A DNA stretch of 64,000 nt from Aureimonas sp. AU20. Lineage in GTDB: Bacteria; Pseudomonadota; Alphaproteobacteria; Rhizobiales; Rhizobiaceae. Below the pieces are notes generated by a model. That model made no database searches. It was not told where the DNA came from and saw nothing but the letters and a program-made list of their open reading frames with translations. The stretch spans positions 62,001 through 126,000 of the forward strand of contig NZ_CP006369.1 in assembly GCF_001442755.1 (NCBI RefSeq), in the 5' to 3' direction. The position numbers and the translations under genes were made by a program. Below, piece after piece: positions 54,254 through 63,582 of the stretch; within the stretch, counting starts at the first letter, position 1, and each line of letters begins with the position of its first letter.

Positions 54254-55341
54254 TGCGCACGATCACCATCGACGATCTGGACGACCTCGCCATTGGCGCG
54301 GCCATTCTCGGCACGGGCGGGGGCGGGGACCCCTATATCGGCAAGCTCGTCGCCCGCGCCGCGCTGGCCGAGCATGGGCCGGTGCCGCTCCTGGCCTTGG
54401 ACGATGTGCCGGACAGGACGCAGGTCGTCGCCTGCGGCGCCATGGGCGCGCCCACGATCCTGATCGAGAAGCTGCCGGGCGGCGACGAGATGGAAGCGGC
54501 CTTCGCGGCCTGGGAAAACCGGACCGGGAAACGGGTCGAGGCGGTGATCCCGTTCGAGGCGGGCGGCGTCAACTCCATGGTGCCGATCGCGATCGCCGCG
54601 CGGCGCGGCCTTCCCGTGATCGACGCCGACGGCATGGGGCGCGCCTTTCCGCAGCTCGAAATGGAAACCTTCAACGTCTACGGCGTGCCGGCCTGCCCGA
54701 CGGCTCTCGCCGACGAGAAGGGCAATGTCTCCGTCATCGAGACGCGCGGCGCGGCCGAGGCCGAATGGATCGCGCGCGGCCTGACGATCCGCATGGGCGG
54801 CCAGTCCTATGTCGCCAATTACGGGATGGACGGCGCCACCGCGCGCCGCGTTTCCGTGCCCGGCACCATGTCGCTGGCAATCGGCATCGGCCGGACGCTG
54901 CGCGAGGCGAAGGCGGGCAAGCGCGATCCGATCGAGGCGCTCGTCGCCTTCTTCGCACAGACGCATTACGGCTATGCTCGCCTGATCGGCGCCGGCAAGG
55001 TCGCCGACCTGTCGCGGCGGGAGGTCAACGGCTGGTCGGTCGGAACCGTGCGCATCGAGCCTTTCGAAGCGGACGCCGAGCCCATCCTGGTCGAGATCCA
55101 GAACGAGAATCTCGTGGCCGAGCAGGGGGGCCAAGTGCTCGCCGTCGTGCCCGACCTGATCGCGATCCTCGATCTCGACACGGCGGAGGCCATTCCGACC
55201 GAGCGCCTGCGCTATGGGCAGCGGGTCAACATCCTGGCCGTGCGCGTGCCGCCGATCATGCGCACGCCCGAGGCTCTGGCCGTGTTCGGCCCGGCCGCCT
55301 TCGGTCTCCCGCATACCTATCGTCCGCTCGCGGCGGACTGA
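54253..55341 (+). CDS. DUF917 / S-methylthiohydantoin desulfurase-like protein, copy 2
   Basis: A 362-residue paralogue of the preceding protein. It shares the LGTGGGGDPYIGKLV, MGAPTILIEKLPGGDEM, DADGMGRAFPQLEMETF and RTPEALAVFGPAAFGL landmarks with about half the residues identical by eye. Differences in the ligand-region (FEAGGVNSM versus IEIGGINST; a QTHYGYARL segment where copy 1 has QTLYHHGRI) suggest a heterodimer or two steps with related substrates. Confidence 0.88.
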   Translation: MRTITIDDLDDLAIGAAILGTGGGGDPYIGKLVARAALAEHGPVPLLALDDVPDRTQVVACGAMGAPTILIEKLPGGDEMEAAFAAWENRTGKRVEAVIPFEAGGVNSMVPIAIAARRGLPVIDADGMGRAFPQLEMETFNVYGVPACPTALADEKGNVSVIETRGAAEAEWIARGLTIRMGGQSYVANYGMDGATARRVSVPGTMSLAIGIGRTLREAKAGKRDPIEALVAFFAQTHYGYARLIGAGKVADLSRREVNGWSVGTVRIEPFEADAEPILVEIQNENLVAEQGGQVLAVVPDLIAILDLDTAEAIPTERLRYGQRVNILAVRVPPIMRTPEALAVFGPAAFGLPHTYRPLAAD

Positions 55342-55411
55342 TCGGCCCTTGCGTCCCGGCGAGCCAAGTCTGATCTTGGAGCTTACCGGAATCAAGGGAG
55401 CGATCGGCGGG

Positions 55412-58054
55412 GTGAGGGCGGTTTCGAGCTTGGCCCATGGGCGGTCCGACCGCTTCCGCCCGCCGCGCCGCGCGGCCGGCAGCCTGGAGCGTCGGCAACT
55501 CGTCGCCAGGGTCCTGGCCGGGTTGGATGGTCAGATCGTTCTCGTCCAGGCGCCTGCCGGCTACGGCAAGACCGAGCTTCTCTCGTCCGGTTTCGAAAGC
55601 CTGCGCTCGGCGGGGGAGCAGGTCGTCTGGCTGACCGCCGACACGCGAAACGGCGCGGCCTTTGCCAACGAACTGGCCCAAGCGGCGGGGTTCACCGATC
55701 TGGCGGCCGATCCCGGGCTGAGCTTGGACCGGATTCTCGATGCGTTGGTCGCCATCCCCGCGCCGCGCGTCACGATCTTTCTGGATGGCTTCGCTAGGGA
55801 TTACGAGGGTCTGGCCTCGCTCCTGGCCGCTCTTCCCGACAAGCTGCGGGTGGTGGTCTCGATGCGGGCCACACCCAGCGCGCCCCTGTCGAGATTTCGC
55901 ATGCGTGGTCTCCTCGCGGAGATCGGCGCCGACGATCTCGCCTTCGCCCGCAACGAGATGCGCCATCTCTGCGGCTCGCTCGCGCCCGGCGACCTCGAAA
56001 CCCTTCAACTGGCGACGCGGGGCTGGCCCGCGCTGGTGAAGCTGATCGTCCCCCGGCTCGCCGGTGCGATCGACCCGCACGAGCGATCCCGCCTGCTTTC
56101 CGGGCTGCACGGCGACATCCGAACCTTTCTGCGCGAGGAGATCCTCTCCGGATGGACGGCGGACATCCGGGAGCTCCTTTTGGCCGCCGCGATCCTGGAC
56201 GAGATCCATCCCGCCTTCGCCTGCCGGCTGGCCGGGCTGGACGAGACGCGGGCGGCGGAGCGCCTGGAGGCGCTGTACCCGATCGTCGCCCCTCTGGCGG
56301 AGCGACCGGGCTGGTTCCTCCTGCATCCGCTGGTGCGCGGCGTTCTGGCGCTCGATCTGCCCGCCGCCCTGGTGAAGACGCGCCATTCGCAGGCGGCGGC
56401 CCTGTTCGCCTCGGACGGGCAGATCGTCAAGGCGGTCCACCATGCGGGGAAGGCCGAGGATTTCGGCTTCGCCGCCAACACGATCCGGGCGGCGGGCGGC
56501 GTGGACCTCTTCCTGCGCGCCGGCTACACGGTGCTGCGCCGGCTCCTGGACGGGCTGCCGCCCTCCGTCGTCCACGCCTCGCCCGGCCTTCGCCTCTGCG
56601 CCGCGCTGGTGATGGCGAAGGAAGGCCAGATCCGCGCGGCCCGCGAAGCGCTGGACGAGCTGAAGGGCCTCACCGGCGAGGATGCCGAGGCCGAACTGCC
56701 CGAACAGGTCCTCGTCCATATCGACTGTCTCTTCGACGCCTACGAGGACCGCCATCTCGGCGACGAGCAGATCGACTGGCTGGAAGCGCGGCTGCGCTCC
56801 TATCGCCTGAAGGACACCTGGGAGCGCGGCTGGTTGCACAATCATCTCTGCATCGCCCATACGAGGCGCGGTGGGCTGCGGCAGGCGCGCATCCATGCGG
56901 TCAAGGCGCTCGACTGCTACCGGGAGGAGGGCGCCGCCTATGCGCAGACCTTCATGCTGATCCATCTGGCTCTCGTGAACCTTCTCGGCGGTCGCCTGGC
57001 GGCCGCCGCGACCTACGCCCGGCAGGCCGAGGACCTCGTTCAAAGAACGCAGTGGACGGACGAAAACCTTCTCGCCATCGCGCGCATTCCCATGGCCGAG
57101 ATCCTCTACCGACAGGGGCATGTGCGCGCCGCCGACGCCATGCTGGCCGAGGCGCTGCCGATCGTCTCGCGTGGGGAAGGCTGGGTCGATGTCTACACGA
57201 GAGGCTTCGTCACCTTCGCCCGCTGCCGCTACCGACTGGGCGGCGTGGAAGCGGCGCTGCGCGTGGCCGACGACGCGCGCGATGTCGCGGAAGACCGGGG
57301 CCTGCCGCGCCTGCGCCTCGTCGCGGACATTCTTCGGGTCGAGACCCTGACCTCCGCCCTGATGCTTTCGCCGGCGCGCGAGGCCGCAGCAGCGCTGCCC
57401 GACCCGGAGCGCGATGAGGGCTGGCCGGCGCGCCGCCAGCAGCGCGACGGGCAGGTGACGCTGGCAAGGCTGAGGCTCCGGGGCGGCGATGCGGCCGGGG
57501 CGCGGGCCGACCTTCTCGCCTTCCTGGCCGGCGCGCGCGAGGAGGACGACGCGCTGAGCGGTCTGACCGCGCAGATCCTTCTGGCGGAGGCTGCGTTTTC
57601 CTGCGGCGACGCGGAGGCGGCGCGTCTCCATCTCGAGCGCGCGACCCAACTGGCCAAGCCGCAGGATCTTCTGGAGCCCTTCGTGTTCGAGGGAGAGCCG
57701 TTCCGCGAGACCGTGCGGGGCATGGTGCGGCGCTGGGGCCTCAGCGCCTTCGAGCAGGACAGCGCCGCCTTTCTGAACCGCATCCTCGCCACCGGCGAGG
57801 ACGGCGGTCTTCGCCCGCGAGAGGGTCTGCTCTCGGTTCGCGAAGCCGATGTCCTGTCTCTCCTGGCGCAGGGGCTCAGCAACAAGGAAATCGCCCGCGA
57901 ACTCGGCGTCACGGAGGCGACCGCGAAGTTTCACCTGAAGAACCTCTTCGCCAAGCTCGGCGCCAGTCGGCGCACGATGGCCGTTTCGCTGGCGCGGGCC
58001 ATGGGGCTCCTCGGAGGCGCCCCGGAAACCCACATCGCCCATGCGGGAGATTGA
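55412..58054 (+). CDS. Large ATP-binding LuxR family regulator (MalT-like)
   Basis: A regulator of about 880 residues built like MalT: N-terminal P-loop APAGYGKTE (about 50-58), AAA/NB-ARC-like region with FLDGFARDYE (Walker B), a long tetratricopeptide-like helical middle (about 400-780), and C-terminal LuxR helix-turn-helix SVREADVLSLLAQGLSNKE followed by VTEATAKFHLKNLFAKLG. Placed just after the DUF917 genes and co-directional, so it likely activates this operon on sensing the substrate. GTG 55412 with AAGGGAG upstream is the favoured start. No ATG occurs earlier in a credible position. Confidence 0.88.
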   Translation: MRAVSSLAHGRSDRFRPPRRAAGSLERRQLVARVLAGLDGQIVLVQAPAGYGKTELLSSGFESLRSAGEQVVWLTADTRNGAAFANELAQAAGFTDLAADPGLSLDRILDALVAIPAPRVTIFLDGFARDYEGLASLLAALPDKLRVVVSMRATPSAPLSRFRMRGLLAEIGADDLAFARNEMRHLCGSLAPGDLETLQLATRGWPALVKLIVPRLAGAIDPHERSRLLSGLHGDIRTFLREEILSGWTADIRELLLAAAILDEIHPAFACRLAGLDETRAAERLEALYPIVAPLAERPGWFLLHPLVRGVLALDLPAALVKTRHSQAAALFASDGQIVKAVHHAGKAEDFGFAANTIRAAGGVDLFLRAGYTVLRRLLDGLPPSVVHASPGLRLCAALVMAKEGQIRAAREALDELKGLTGEDAEAELPEQVLVHIDCLFDAYEDRHLGDEQIDWLEARLRSYRLKDTWERGWLHNHLCIAHTRRGGLRQARIHAVKALDCYREEGAAYAQTFMLIHLALVNLLGGRLAAAATYARQAEDLVQRTQWTDENLLAIARIPMAEILYRQGHVRAADAMLAEALPIVSRGEGWVDVYTRGFVTFARCRYRLGGVEAALRVADDARDVAEDRGLPRLRLVADILRVETLTSALMLSPAREAAAALPDPERDEGWPARRQQRDGQVTLARLRLRGGDAAGARADLLAFLAGAREEDDALSGLTAQILLAEAAFSCGDAEAARLHLERATQLAKPQDLLEPFVFEGEPFRETVRGMVRRWGLSAFEQDSAAFLNRILATGEDGGLRPREGLLSVREADVLSLLAQGLSNKEIARELGVTEATAKFHLKNLFAKLGASRRTMAVSLARAMGLLGGAPETHIAHAGD

Positions 58055-58074
58055 TCGCTTCGAAATGGTTCAGA

Positions 58075-59373
58075 TCACCGCTGCAGAAAGTCCGGTAGCA
58101 GGCGATGGAGAGCGCCTTGTTCGGCCGGCGCGGCGCTGGCGGTATCGACCTGCGTGACCACCGACATGCCGGGGCGCAGCTGCTCGATATCGGGCTGATC
58201 CGGATCGGGCGCGATGCGCACGGGAAGGCGTTGCACCACCTTGGTGAAATTGCCGCTGGCGTTGTCGGGACGAAGCACGCTGAACTCCGAGCCGGTGGCG
58301 GGCGATAGCTCGACCACCGTTCCCGTAAACCGCTGGCCGCCCAGGGCGTCGACCGCGAAGGAGGCGGGCTGACCGATCCGCACGTAATGAGTCTGCGTTT
58401 CCTTGTAGTTGGCCACGACCCACAGCGCCTCGGGCACCAGGAACATGAGCTGCGAGCCGGCGGAGACATATTGGCCCGGTCTGACGGAGGCTTCGCTGAC
58501 CTGCCCGTCGCGCGGGGCGCGGATGACGGTGTTCGACAGGTTGATCCTGGCAAGGCCGATCCGGGCGTCGGCAACACGCACGCTGGCCTCCAGACTGCGC
58601 TTGTTGACCTGCGTGGAGCGCAGGGTCTGGCGGGCGATCTCGATGGCCGCCTTGGCGCGCAGGACGCCGGCCTCGGCCGAACGCAGATTGGCGACGACCT
58701 GGTCGGTCTCGGCCTGCGGCTTCAGTCCCTGATTGGTCAGGGTGTCGGCGCGCGCCGCATTGGCTTTTGCTCGGGCAAGCTCGGCTTCGGCCTGAAAGAG
58801 GTCGGCCTCGCGCGCCCCGATCTCGGCCTCGTTCTGCGCGACGGTCTGGTCGGCATTGGCGAGATTGGCCCGGGCCTGCTCGCGGGTGGCCTCGGCCTGT
58901 TCCAGTTCCTGGCGATAGATGCGCTCGTCGATCCGGATCAGCGCGTCGCCGGCCTTCACATGCTGGAAGTCGCGCACCAGGACCTCCGCGACATAGCCGT
59001 TCACCTGCGGCGCGAGCACGGTGATCTGCCCGCGCACGTAGCTGTTTTCCGTGGTGACGACCGGGCTGGCAAAGGGGCCGAGACGCCAGGCGTAGAAGAT
59101 CAGCCCGACGCCGACGATGGCGACCAGCGTCATGGCCAGCACCGTGGAAAGCCTCGGTTTCAGCTTCTTCGGCGGGCCGTCGTCGGCGGGCGCCTGCGTG
59201 GGCGTGGCGGGCGGGGCGGAAGCGGCAGGCTGCCCAGCGCCGTCGCCCTTGCTCTCGCTGGGGGTGGCGTCCGTCGCCAGGGTGGCGGGGATCTCACCGG
59301 GCGCCTCGCGATCCTCCGGCGAGCGATTGTGATCCGCGAGGCGCTGGTCGCTTCCATTCTGCATCGTATCCAT
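58075..59373 (-). CDS. HlyD family secretion protein (EmrA-like)
   Basis: Periplasmic adaptor of 432 residues with cytosolic Pro/Ala-rich start, one TM anchor (about 75-97, STVLAMTLVAIVGVGLIFY), lipoyl half (YVRGQITVLAPQVNGYVAEVLV in part), a long coiled coil (about 145-265) and RAPRDGQVSEASVRPGQYV. It bridges the MFS exporter encoded upstream to an outer-membrane channel not present here. Its gene follows the MFS gene by 5 nt. Confidence 0.92.
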   Translation of the reverse strand: MDTMQNGSDQRLADHNRSPEDREAPGEIPATLATDATPSESKGDGAGQPAASAPPATPTQAPADDGPPKKLKPRLSTVLAMTLVAIVGVGLIFYAWRLGPFASPVVTTENSYVRGQITVLAPQVNGYVAEVLVRDFQHVKAGDALIRIDERIYRQELEQAEATREQARANLANADQTVAQNEAEIGAREADLFQAEAELARAKANAARADTLTNQGLKPQAETDQVVANLRSAEAGVLRAKAAIEIARQTLRSTQVNKRSLEASVRVADARIGLARINLSNTVIRAPRDGQVSEASVRPGQYVSAGSQLMFLVPEALWVVANYKETQTHYVRIGQPASFAVDALGGQRFTGTVVELSPATGSEFSVLRPDNASGNFTKVVQRLPVRIAPDPDQPDIEQLRPGMSVVTQVDTASAAPAEQGALHRLLPDFLQR

Positions 59374-59378
59374 GAAGG

Positions 59379-61040
59379 TCAGACCGCTCCCTTGGCGGTG
59401 GCAATCGCGCCCGTAGCGGGCTTGGCCTTCCGGCTGAGGATCACCGTTCGAACGAGCGTCCAGGACAGAAAGGCGAGTGCGATAAGGGTGTTGAGCACCA
59501 CGACGTCGTTGTAGGCGCGAACGTTGGCCTCGCGCGTCGCGCTCTGCGATAGGAGGGCCGTGCCCTGCGCGTTGCGGCGCACGGGGTCGGTGATCACCGG
59601 GGCATAGATCTGCGCCTGGAGGCGCAGGCGCTGGGCGACCACCGGATCGGTCGGATCGACATTGGCGGTCATCTGCGCGGAATATTCGTGCTGCCGGTAC
59701 TGCTGGAACGTTCCGAAAATGGCGGGACCGAGCAGGCCGCCCAAACTCTGCGACACCGCGAACAGAACGACGAAGGTGACGATGAAGTCAGCCCCCTTGG
59801 CCAGCGCCGGCATGACGCCGAGGATCACCAGCGGGCCCATGAACATGCCGGCCGCGCAGGAGATCAGGAACTGGCTGAGGAACAGGTCGTGCGGCCGCGT
59901 CAGATTGGTCGCGTCCTGGTCCATCATGGAGCCCGCCATGATCAGGACCACCGACAGGATGATGAGAGGCACGAGACGCTTGGGACCGAACAGGACCGCC
60001 GCCGCGACCGCGCCGATCGCGGTTCCGGCCATGATGACGGCATAAAGCGGGCGGAACTGGTCCGGCCCCATACCGAGGGTCCGCAGAAGCCCGGTCGCCG
60101 CATAGGTTTGTTCCGAAAGGAGCAACCGGATTCCGAGCGCGCCGAGCGCGAAGCGAAGCGTCGCGGCCGCGCCCAGCCACCGCGTCTGGATCAGCGGGTT
60201 CTCCCGGTAATGCTCGATGAAGCCCGCAATGAGGATCAGGAGAAACGCCGCCGCCAACGCGAAGGCCATCCAAGGATGGTCCGGCCACCATTGGACGCGG
60301 CCTTGCGCCAGAACCGCGCCGATCAACGCCACGGCCGGGGTGAGAAGAAGGAACGTCAGGACGTCGAGCGGCTCGAAGACCTTGATGCGCAGCCCCGGCG
60401 GAAGCTTCAGGACCACCATCGCGGCCATGGAGCAGAGCGCCATGCCGAGTTCGAACACGTAGAGGCCGTGCCAGTCGCCGATGTCGAGAAGCGAGGGCGA
60501 GATCAGCCAGGCGAGCGGGACGGCGAGCTGCGAAAGCGCCAGGGCGATGCACAGGCCCGACCCCATCCGAGCCTTCGGAAAGGCCTGCAGGATGTAGTAG
60601 AGGCCCAGCGCGCTCATCGGGGCTGCGGCGAAGCCGCTGACGGCGCGCAGCAGGAGCGCGGTCGCGTAGTCGTCGGCGAAAAGGTGCAGGAGGGTCAGGA
60701 GGACGTAGGCGAAGATGCCGAGCTCGGCAAAGGCCCGGATGCCGAACTGCTGCCGCGCCTTGAAGAGGATCAGGTTCGACGTGACGTTGGTCATCACATA
60801 GGCCGCCGGCAACCAGGCGCCTTCCACCGGGGTGAGGCCGAGATGACCCTGGATCTGCGGCAGATTGGCCGAGATCAGCGCGTTGCCGAGGCCGCCGGTG
60901 ATGCCGACGAGAACCCCGACGAACGCATAGGCGAGGCGCACCGGCGGGCGGTGGTAGGGCGTCGCGGGCGAGCCGGGCATCATCGGCCGCTCGTCCGCCG
61001 TCCAGTTCGGCGGGGTCTCCAGCAGGATGGGCTGTTTCAT
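59379..61040 (-). CDS. MFS efflux transporter, DHA2 family (EmrB-like)
   Basis: Fourteen-helix proton-driven exporter of 553 residues. It starts MKQPILLETPPNWTADE, followed by TM1 in AYAFVGVLVGITGGL. The family motif C-like region GLGNALISANLPQIQGHLG and TLRFALGALGIRLLL are visible. A long periplasmic loop before the final helix (SAQMTANVDPTDPVVAQRL in part) is as in EmrB. ATG 61040 overlaps the TetR stop (ATGA). With the HlyD partner it likely exports hydrophobic toxins or fatty acids. Confidence 0.93.
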   Translation of the reverse strand: MKQPILLETPPNWTADERPMMPGSPATPYHRPPVRLAYAFVGVLVGITGGLGNALISANLPQIQGHLGLTPVEGAWLPAAYVMTNVTSNLILFKARQQFGIRAFAELGIFAYVLLTLLHLFADDYATALLLRAVSGFAAAPMSALGLYYILQAFPKARMGSGLCIALALSQLAVPLAWLISPSLLDIGDWHGLYVFELGMALCSMAAMVVLKLPPGLRIKVFEPLDVLTFLLLTPAVALIGAVLAQGRVQWWPDHPWMAFALAAAFLLILIAGFIEHYRENPLIQTRWLGAAATLRFALGALGIRLLLSEQTYAATGLLRTLGMGPDQFRPLYAVIMAGTAIGAVAAAVLFGPKRLVPLIILSVVLIMAGSMMDQDATNLTRPHDLFLSQFLISCAAGMFMGPLVILGVMPALAKGADFIVTFVVLFAVSQSLGGLLGPAIFGTFQQYRQHEYSAQMTANVDPTDPVVAQRLRLQAQIYAPVITDPVRRNAQGTALLSQSATREANVRAYNDVVVLNTLIALAFLSWTLVRTVILSRKAKPATGAIATAKGAV

Positions 61041-61600
61041 GACAGCTCGGGCCGTGCCCGCAGGCCGTCGATCAGGAAGGACAGGGCGCGGGCGGCCAGA
61101 CGCGCGCGCTCCTCCGGCGTGCGGCCGCGAAGGGCGGCGCCCAGCATGCTGGTCTGCAGCGACACGTCTTCGATCGTCAGATCGGAACGGCAGACGTCGG
61201 CCTTTATCGCCCGCTCCAAATGAGGGCGGACGAGATCGAACAACCATTCGCGCGCCCGCACCGTCTCGGGCATTTCGGGATAGGCGGCGCGCCAATAGTC
61301 CGAAAGCGCCGTGTTGGTGCAGAGCGTCTCGGCGATGAACCGGAGAATGCTGAACAGGGCGTTCGGGTCCTCGCCGAGGCCGCCGATATGCTCCGCTGTC
61401 CGTTCCACCGCACGATCCAAGAGCGCGACCAGCAGCGCATGGCGATCGGGAAAGTTTCGATAAAGCGTCGCGCGGCCGACATCGGCCTGCTGCCGCACGA
61501 GATCGAGAGGCGCGTTCACCCCATGCTCGGCGAACACGATCTCGGCGGCGGCGAGAATGTCGGCCCGGTTCTGGGCGGCGTCGATGCGAAGCTTGGACAT
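61037..61600 (-). CDS. TetR family regulator of the EmrAB-like pump
   Basis: A 187-residue TetR repressor: helix-turn-helix GVNAPLDLVRQQADVGRATLYRNFPDRHALLVALL (quoted here as two parts, LDLVRQQADVGRATLY and RNFPDRHALL), then an all-helical ligand domain. First gene of the emr-like operon, so it probably represses itself and both transporter genes. ATG 61600 is the start nearest the HTH. Confidence 0.92.
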   Translation of the reverse strand: MSKLRIDAAQNRADILAAAEIVFAEHGVNAPLDLVRQQADVGRATLYRNFPDRHALLVALLDRAVERTAEHIGGLGEDPNALFSILRFIAETLCTNTALSDYWRAAYPEMPETVRAREWLFDLVRPHLERAIKADVCRSDLTIEDVSLQTSMLGAALRGRTPEERARLAARALSFLIDGLRARPELS

Positions 61601-61618
61601 GCTCAGGAAATCGGACGC

Positions 61619-61645
61619 TTTTGTCCGTTTGTCAAGTGGACAAAA
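61619..61645. promoter_or_regulatory. TetR operator of the emr-like operon
   Basis: Perfect 8-bp arms TTTTGTCC and GGACAAAA around 11 nt, ending 19 nt upstream of the TetR ATG (minus strand). The inner half contains TTGTC again, so nested sites are possible. Symmetry, size and location fit a TetR dimer site. Confidence 0.65.
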
Positions 61646-61904
61646 ATGTCGACATAGACGGCAATGCGTTCGGAGGGTGTGGGGAGGGGCTAGACATCGA
61701 CCACGCGAGGCCGGGGGGATGTCGCCGGCACGGCGCAGGAGCGGTACGGGAAGGCGAAGGACTTGGCGGGCGCGATGTTGGCCCTTCGAGTTGTCGAGGA
61801 TCGAAGCCCAGCGTCTTTCTCCGACGGCATCCGCACGCTTCGCTCGAGAACCTGATACATCGAGACGGCCCGTCGCCGTCCGCACCAATCAAAGGGACTT
61901 CATC

Positions 61905-62792
61905 ATGAGCAAGCGAATCGTCTTCACTGGCGGATCCGGCAAGGCCGGCCGCCACGCGGTGCGGTATCTCGTCGACCAGGGCCACGCCGTCCTCAATGTC
62001 GACCTCGCGCCGACCGACGTTCCCGGCGTCAACACGCTCTATGCCGACATCGCCGACAACGGGCAGATGTTCAACGCGCTCTCCACCCATTTCGGCTTCG
62101 AGGGCTACGAGACCGGACGCCTGCCGGCCGCGCCCGACGCGGTGGTGCATTTCGCGGCCGTGCCGCGCGTGCTTCTCAAGCCAGACAACGAGACCTTCCG
62201 CATCAACACGATCGGCACCTACAACGTCATCGAGGCGGCGGTGAAGCTCGGCGTGAGGAAGATCATCATCGCCTCGTCGGAAACGACCTACGGCGTTTGC
62301 TTCGCGGAAGGCGACAAGGACTTCCATTCCTTCCCGCTGGAGGAGGATTACGACAGCGATCCGATGGACAGCTACGGCCTGTCGAAGCTTCTCAACGAGA
62401 AGACGGCGCGCGCCTTCGCCATGCGCTCGGGCGCCGATATCTACGCGCTGCGGATCGGCAACGTGATCGAGCCGCACGAATACGGGCAGTTTCCCGGCTT
62501 CGTCGCCGACCCGATGTCGCGCAAGCGAAACGCCTGGAGCTATATCGACGCGCGCGATCTCGGCCAGATCGTCCATCGCTGCATCGAGACGGACGGCCTC
62601 GGCTTCCAGGTCTTCAACGCGACCAACGACACGATTACTGCGGACATGCCGACGACGGAGTTTCTGGCCAAGCACTGCCCCAATGTGCCCGTGACGCGCG
62701 AGATGGGCCCGAACGAGGCGCCGCTCTCCAACCGCAAGATCCGGGAGGTATTGGGCTTCCGGGAAGAGCACGACTGGCGCAAATACGTTTGA
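61905..62792 (+). CDS. NAD(P)-dependent epimerase/dehydratase (extended SDR)
   Basis: A 295-residue extended SDR: cofactor motif TGGSGKAG (8-15), VVHFAAVPRVL, catalytic Ser-Ser in IIIASSETTYG and Tyr-Lys in YGLSKLLNEK (about 155-164). The downstream ALRIGNVIEPHEY is the usual substrate-binding strand. Such proteins act on nucleotide sugars, uronates or related compounds. No sugar-pathway partner is nearby, so it is unassigned. ATG 61905 with AAAGGGA upstream. Confidence 0.88.
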   Translation: MSKRIVFTGGSGKAGRHAVRYLVDQGHAVLNVDLAPTDVPGVNTLYADIADNGQMFNALSTHFGFEGYETGRLPAAPDAVVHFAAVPRVLLKPDNETFRINTIGTYNVIEAAVKLGVRKIIIASSETTYGVCFAEGDKDFHSFPLEEDYDSDPMDSYGLSKLLNEKTARAFAMRSGADIYALRIGNVIEPHEYGQFPGFVADPMSRKRNAWSYIDARDLGQIVHRCIETDGLGFQVFNATNDTITADMPTTEFLAKHCPNVPVTREMGPNEAPLSNRKIREVLGFREEHDWRKYV

Positions 62793-62836
62793 GCCGGCCA
62801 CCAGGCAGGGCGTGTCCGCTTTGCCCTGGTGATGCT

Positions 62837-63202
62837 CTAGGGCTTGGCTTCGGTCCAAGTCAGAAGCGCGTCCAGGGCCGGGCAAAGCGATTGGCCCCAT
62901 TCGGTCAGCCCGTACTCGACCTTGGGCGGCACCTGATGGTGCACGAGACGGGTGACGATGCCATCCGCCTCCATCTGCCGGAGCTGCTGGATGAGCATTT
63001 TCTGCGAGACGGCGGGGATCGCCCGTTCGAGATCCGAGAAGCGCAGAAGCCTGCCGCCGAAGAGGTGAAACAGGATCACCAGCTTCCAGCGCCCCTCCAG
63101 CATGCCGAACGCCGCCTCGATGCCGGCGGCCGCCGTCATCGCGGTATGCGCTACGGGCTTACTTTCGGGTAAGTGCCCGACTTTTTCGTGCGTACTTGTC
63201 AT
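62837..63202 (-). CDS. HxlR family transcriptional regulator
   Basis: A 121-residue winged-helix regulator with GIEAAFGMLEGRWKLVILF, AVSQKMLIQQLRQMEADGIV and a wing in PPKVEYGLTEWG. The N-terminal cysteine common in the family is missing; only one cysteine lies near the C-terminus (SLCPALD). It is divergent from the NTF2-like/SDR pair, its probable targets. TTGTCAT (63196) and ATGACAA (63231) form an inverted repeat across the divergent gap. Confidence 0.9.
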   Translation of the reverse strand: MTSTHEKVGHLPESKPVAHTAMTAAAGIEAAFGMLEGRWKLVILFHLFGGRLLRFSDLERAIPAVSQKMLIQQLRQMEADGIVTRLVHHQVPPKVEYGLTEWGQSLCPALDALLTWTEAKP

Positions 63203-63258
63203 ATCTACGGGATAGGACGACTTCACGGGCATGACAACCAAGAAACTTTGGTGACGAC

Positions 63259-63582
63259 ATGCCGCTTCTTCCCGAACCCATTGCGCTCTACTTCTCGCTG
63301 CCGACGGACGCCACCGTCGCCGATCTCGCCCGCGTCTTCGCCGGGGATGCCAAAGTGCGGGACGAGACGAGAGCCTACGGGGGCCTCGATGCGATCCGCG
63401 CGTGGCGCATCGACACGATGGCACGCACTCCCTTCACGGCGCGTCCGCTCTCCGTCGAGACGAAGGACGGCATTGTGATCGTGCCGGCGGAGGTCACGGG
63501 CGCCTTTCCCGGCAGCCCCCTTGTTCTCGACCACCGCTTCACCCTGAACAGCGACCGTATCGCCGCCTTGGAGATCGCGTGA
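63259..63582 (+). CDS. SnoaL/NTF2-like protein
   Basis: A 107-residue cone-shaped NTF2-fold protein: FSLPTDATVADLARVFAGDAKVRDETR (in part) is the helix-strand start and LDHRFTLNSDRIAALEI the typical final strand of SnoaL-like ketosteroid-isomerase relatives. Its stop overlaps the following SDR gene (TGATG). Function not assignable. In this kind of SDR pair it may be a small auxiliary isomerase/hydrolase. Confidence 0.82.
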   Translation: MPLLPEPIALYFSLPTDATVADLARVFAGDAKVRDETRAYGGLDAIRAWRIDTMARTPFTARPLSVETKDGIVIVPAEVTGAFPGSPLVLDHRFTLNSDRIAALEIA

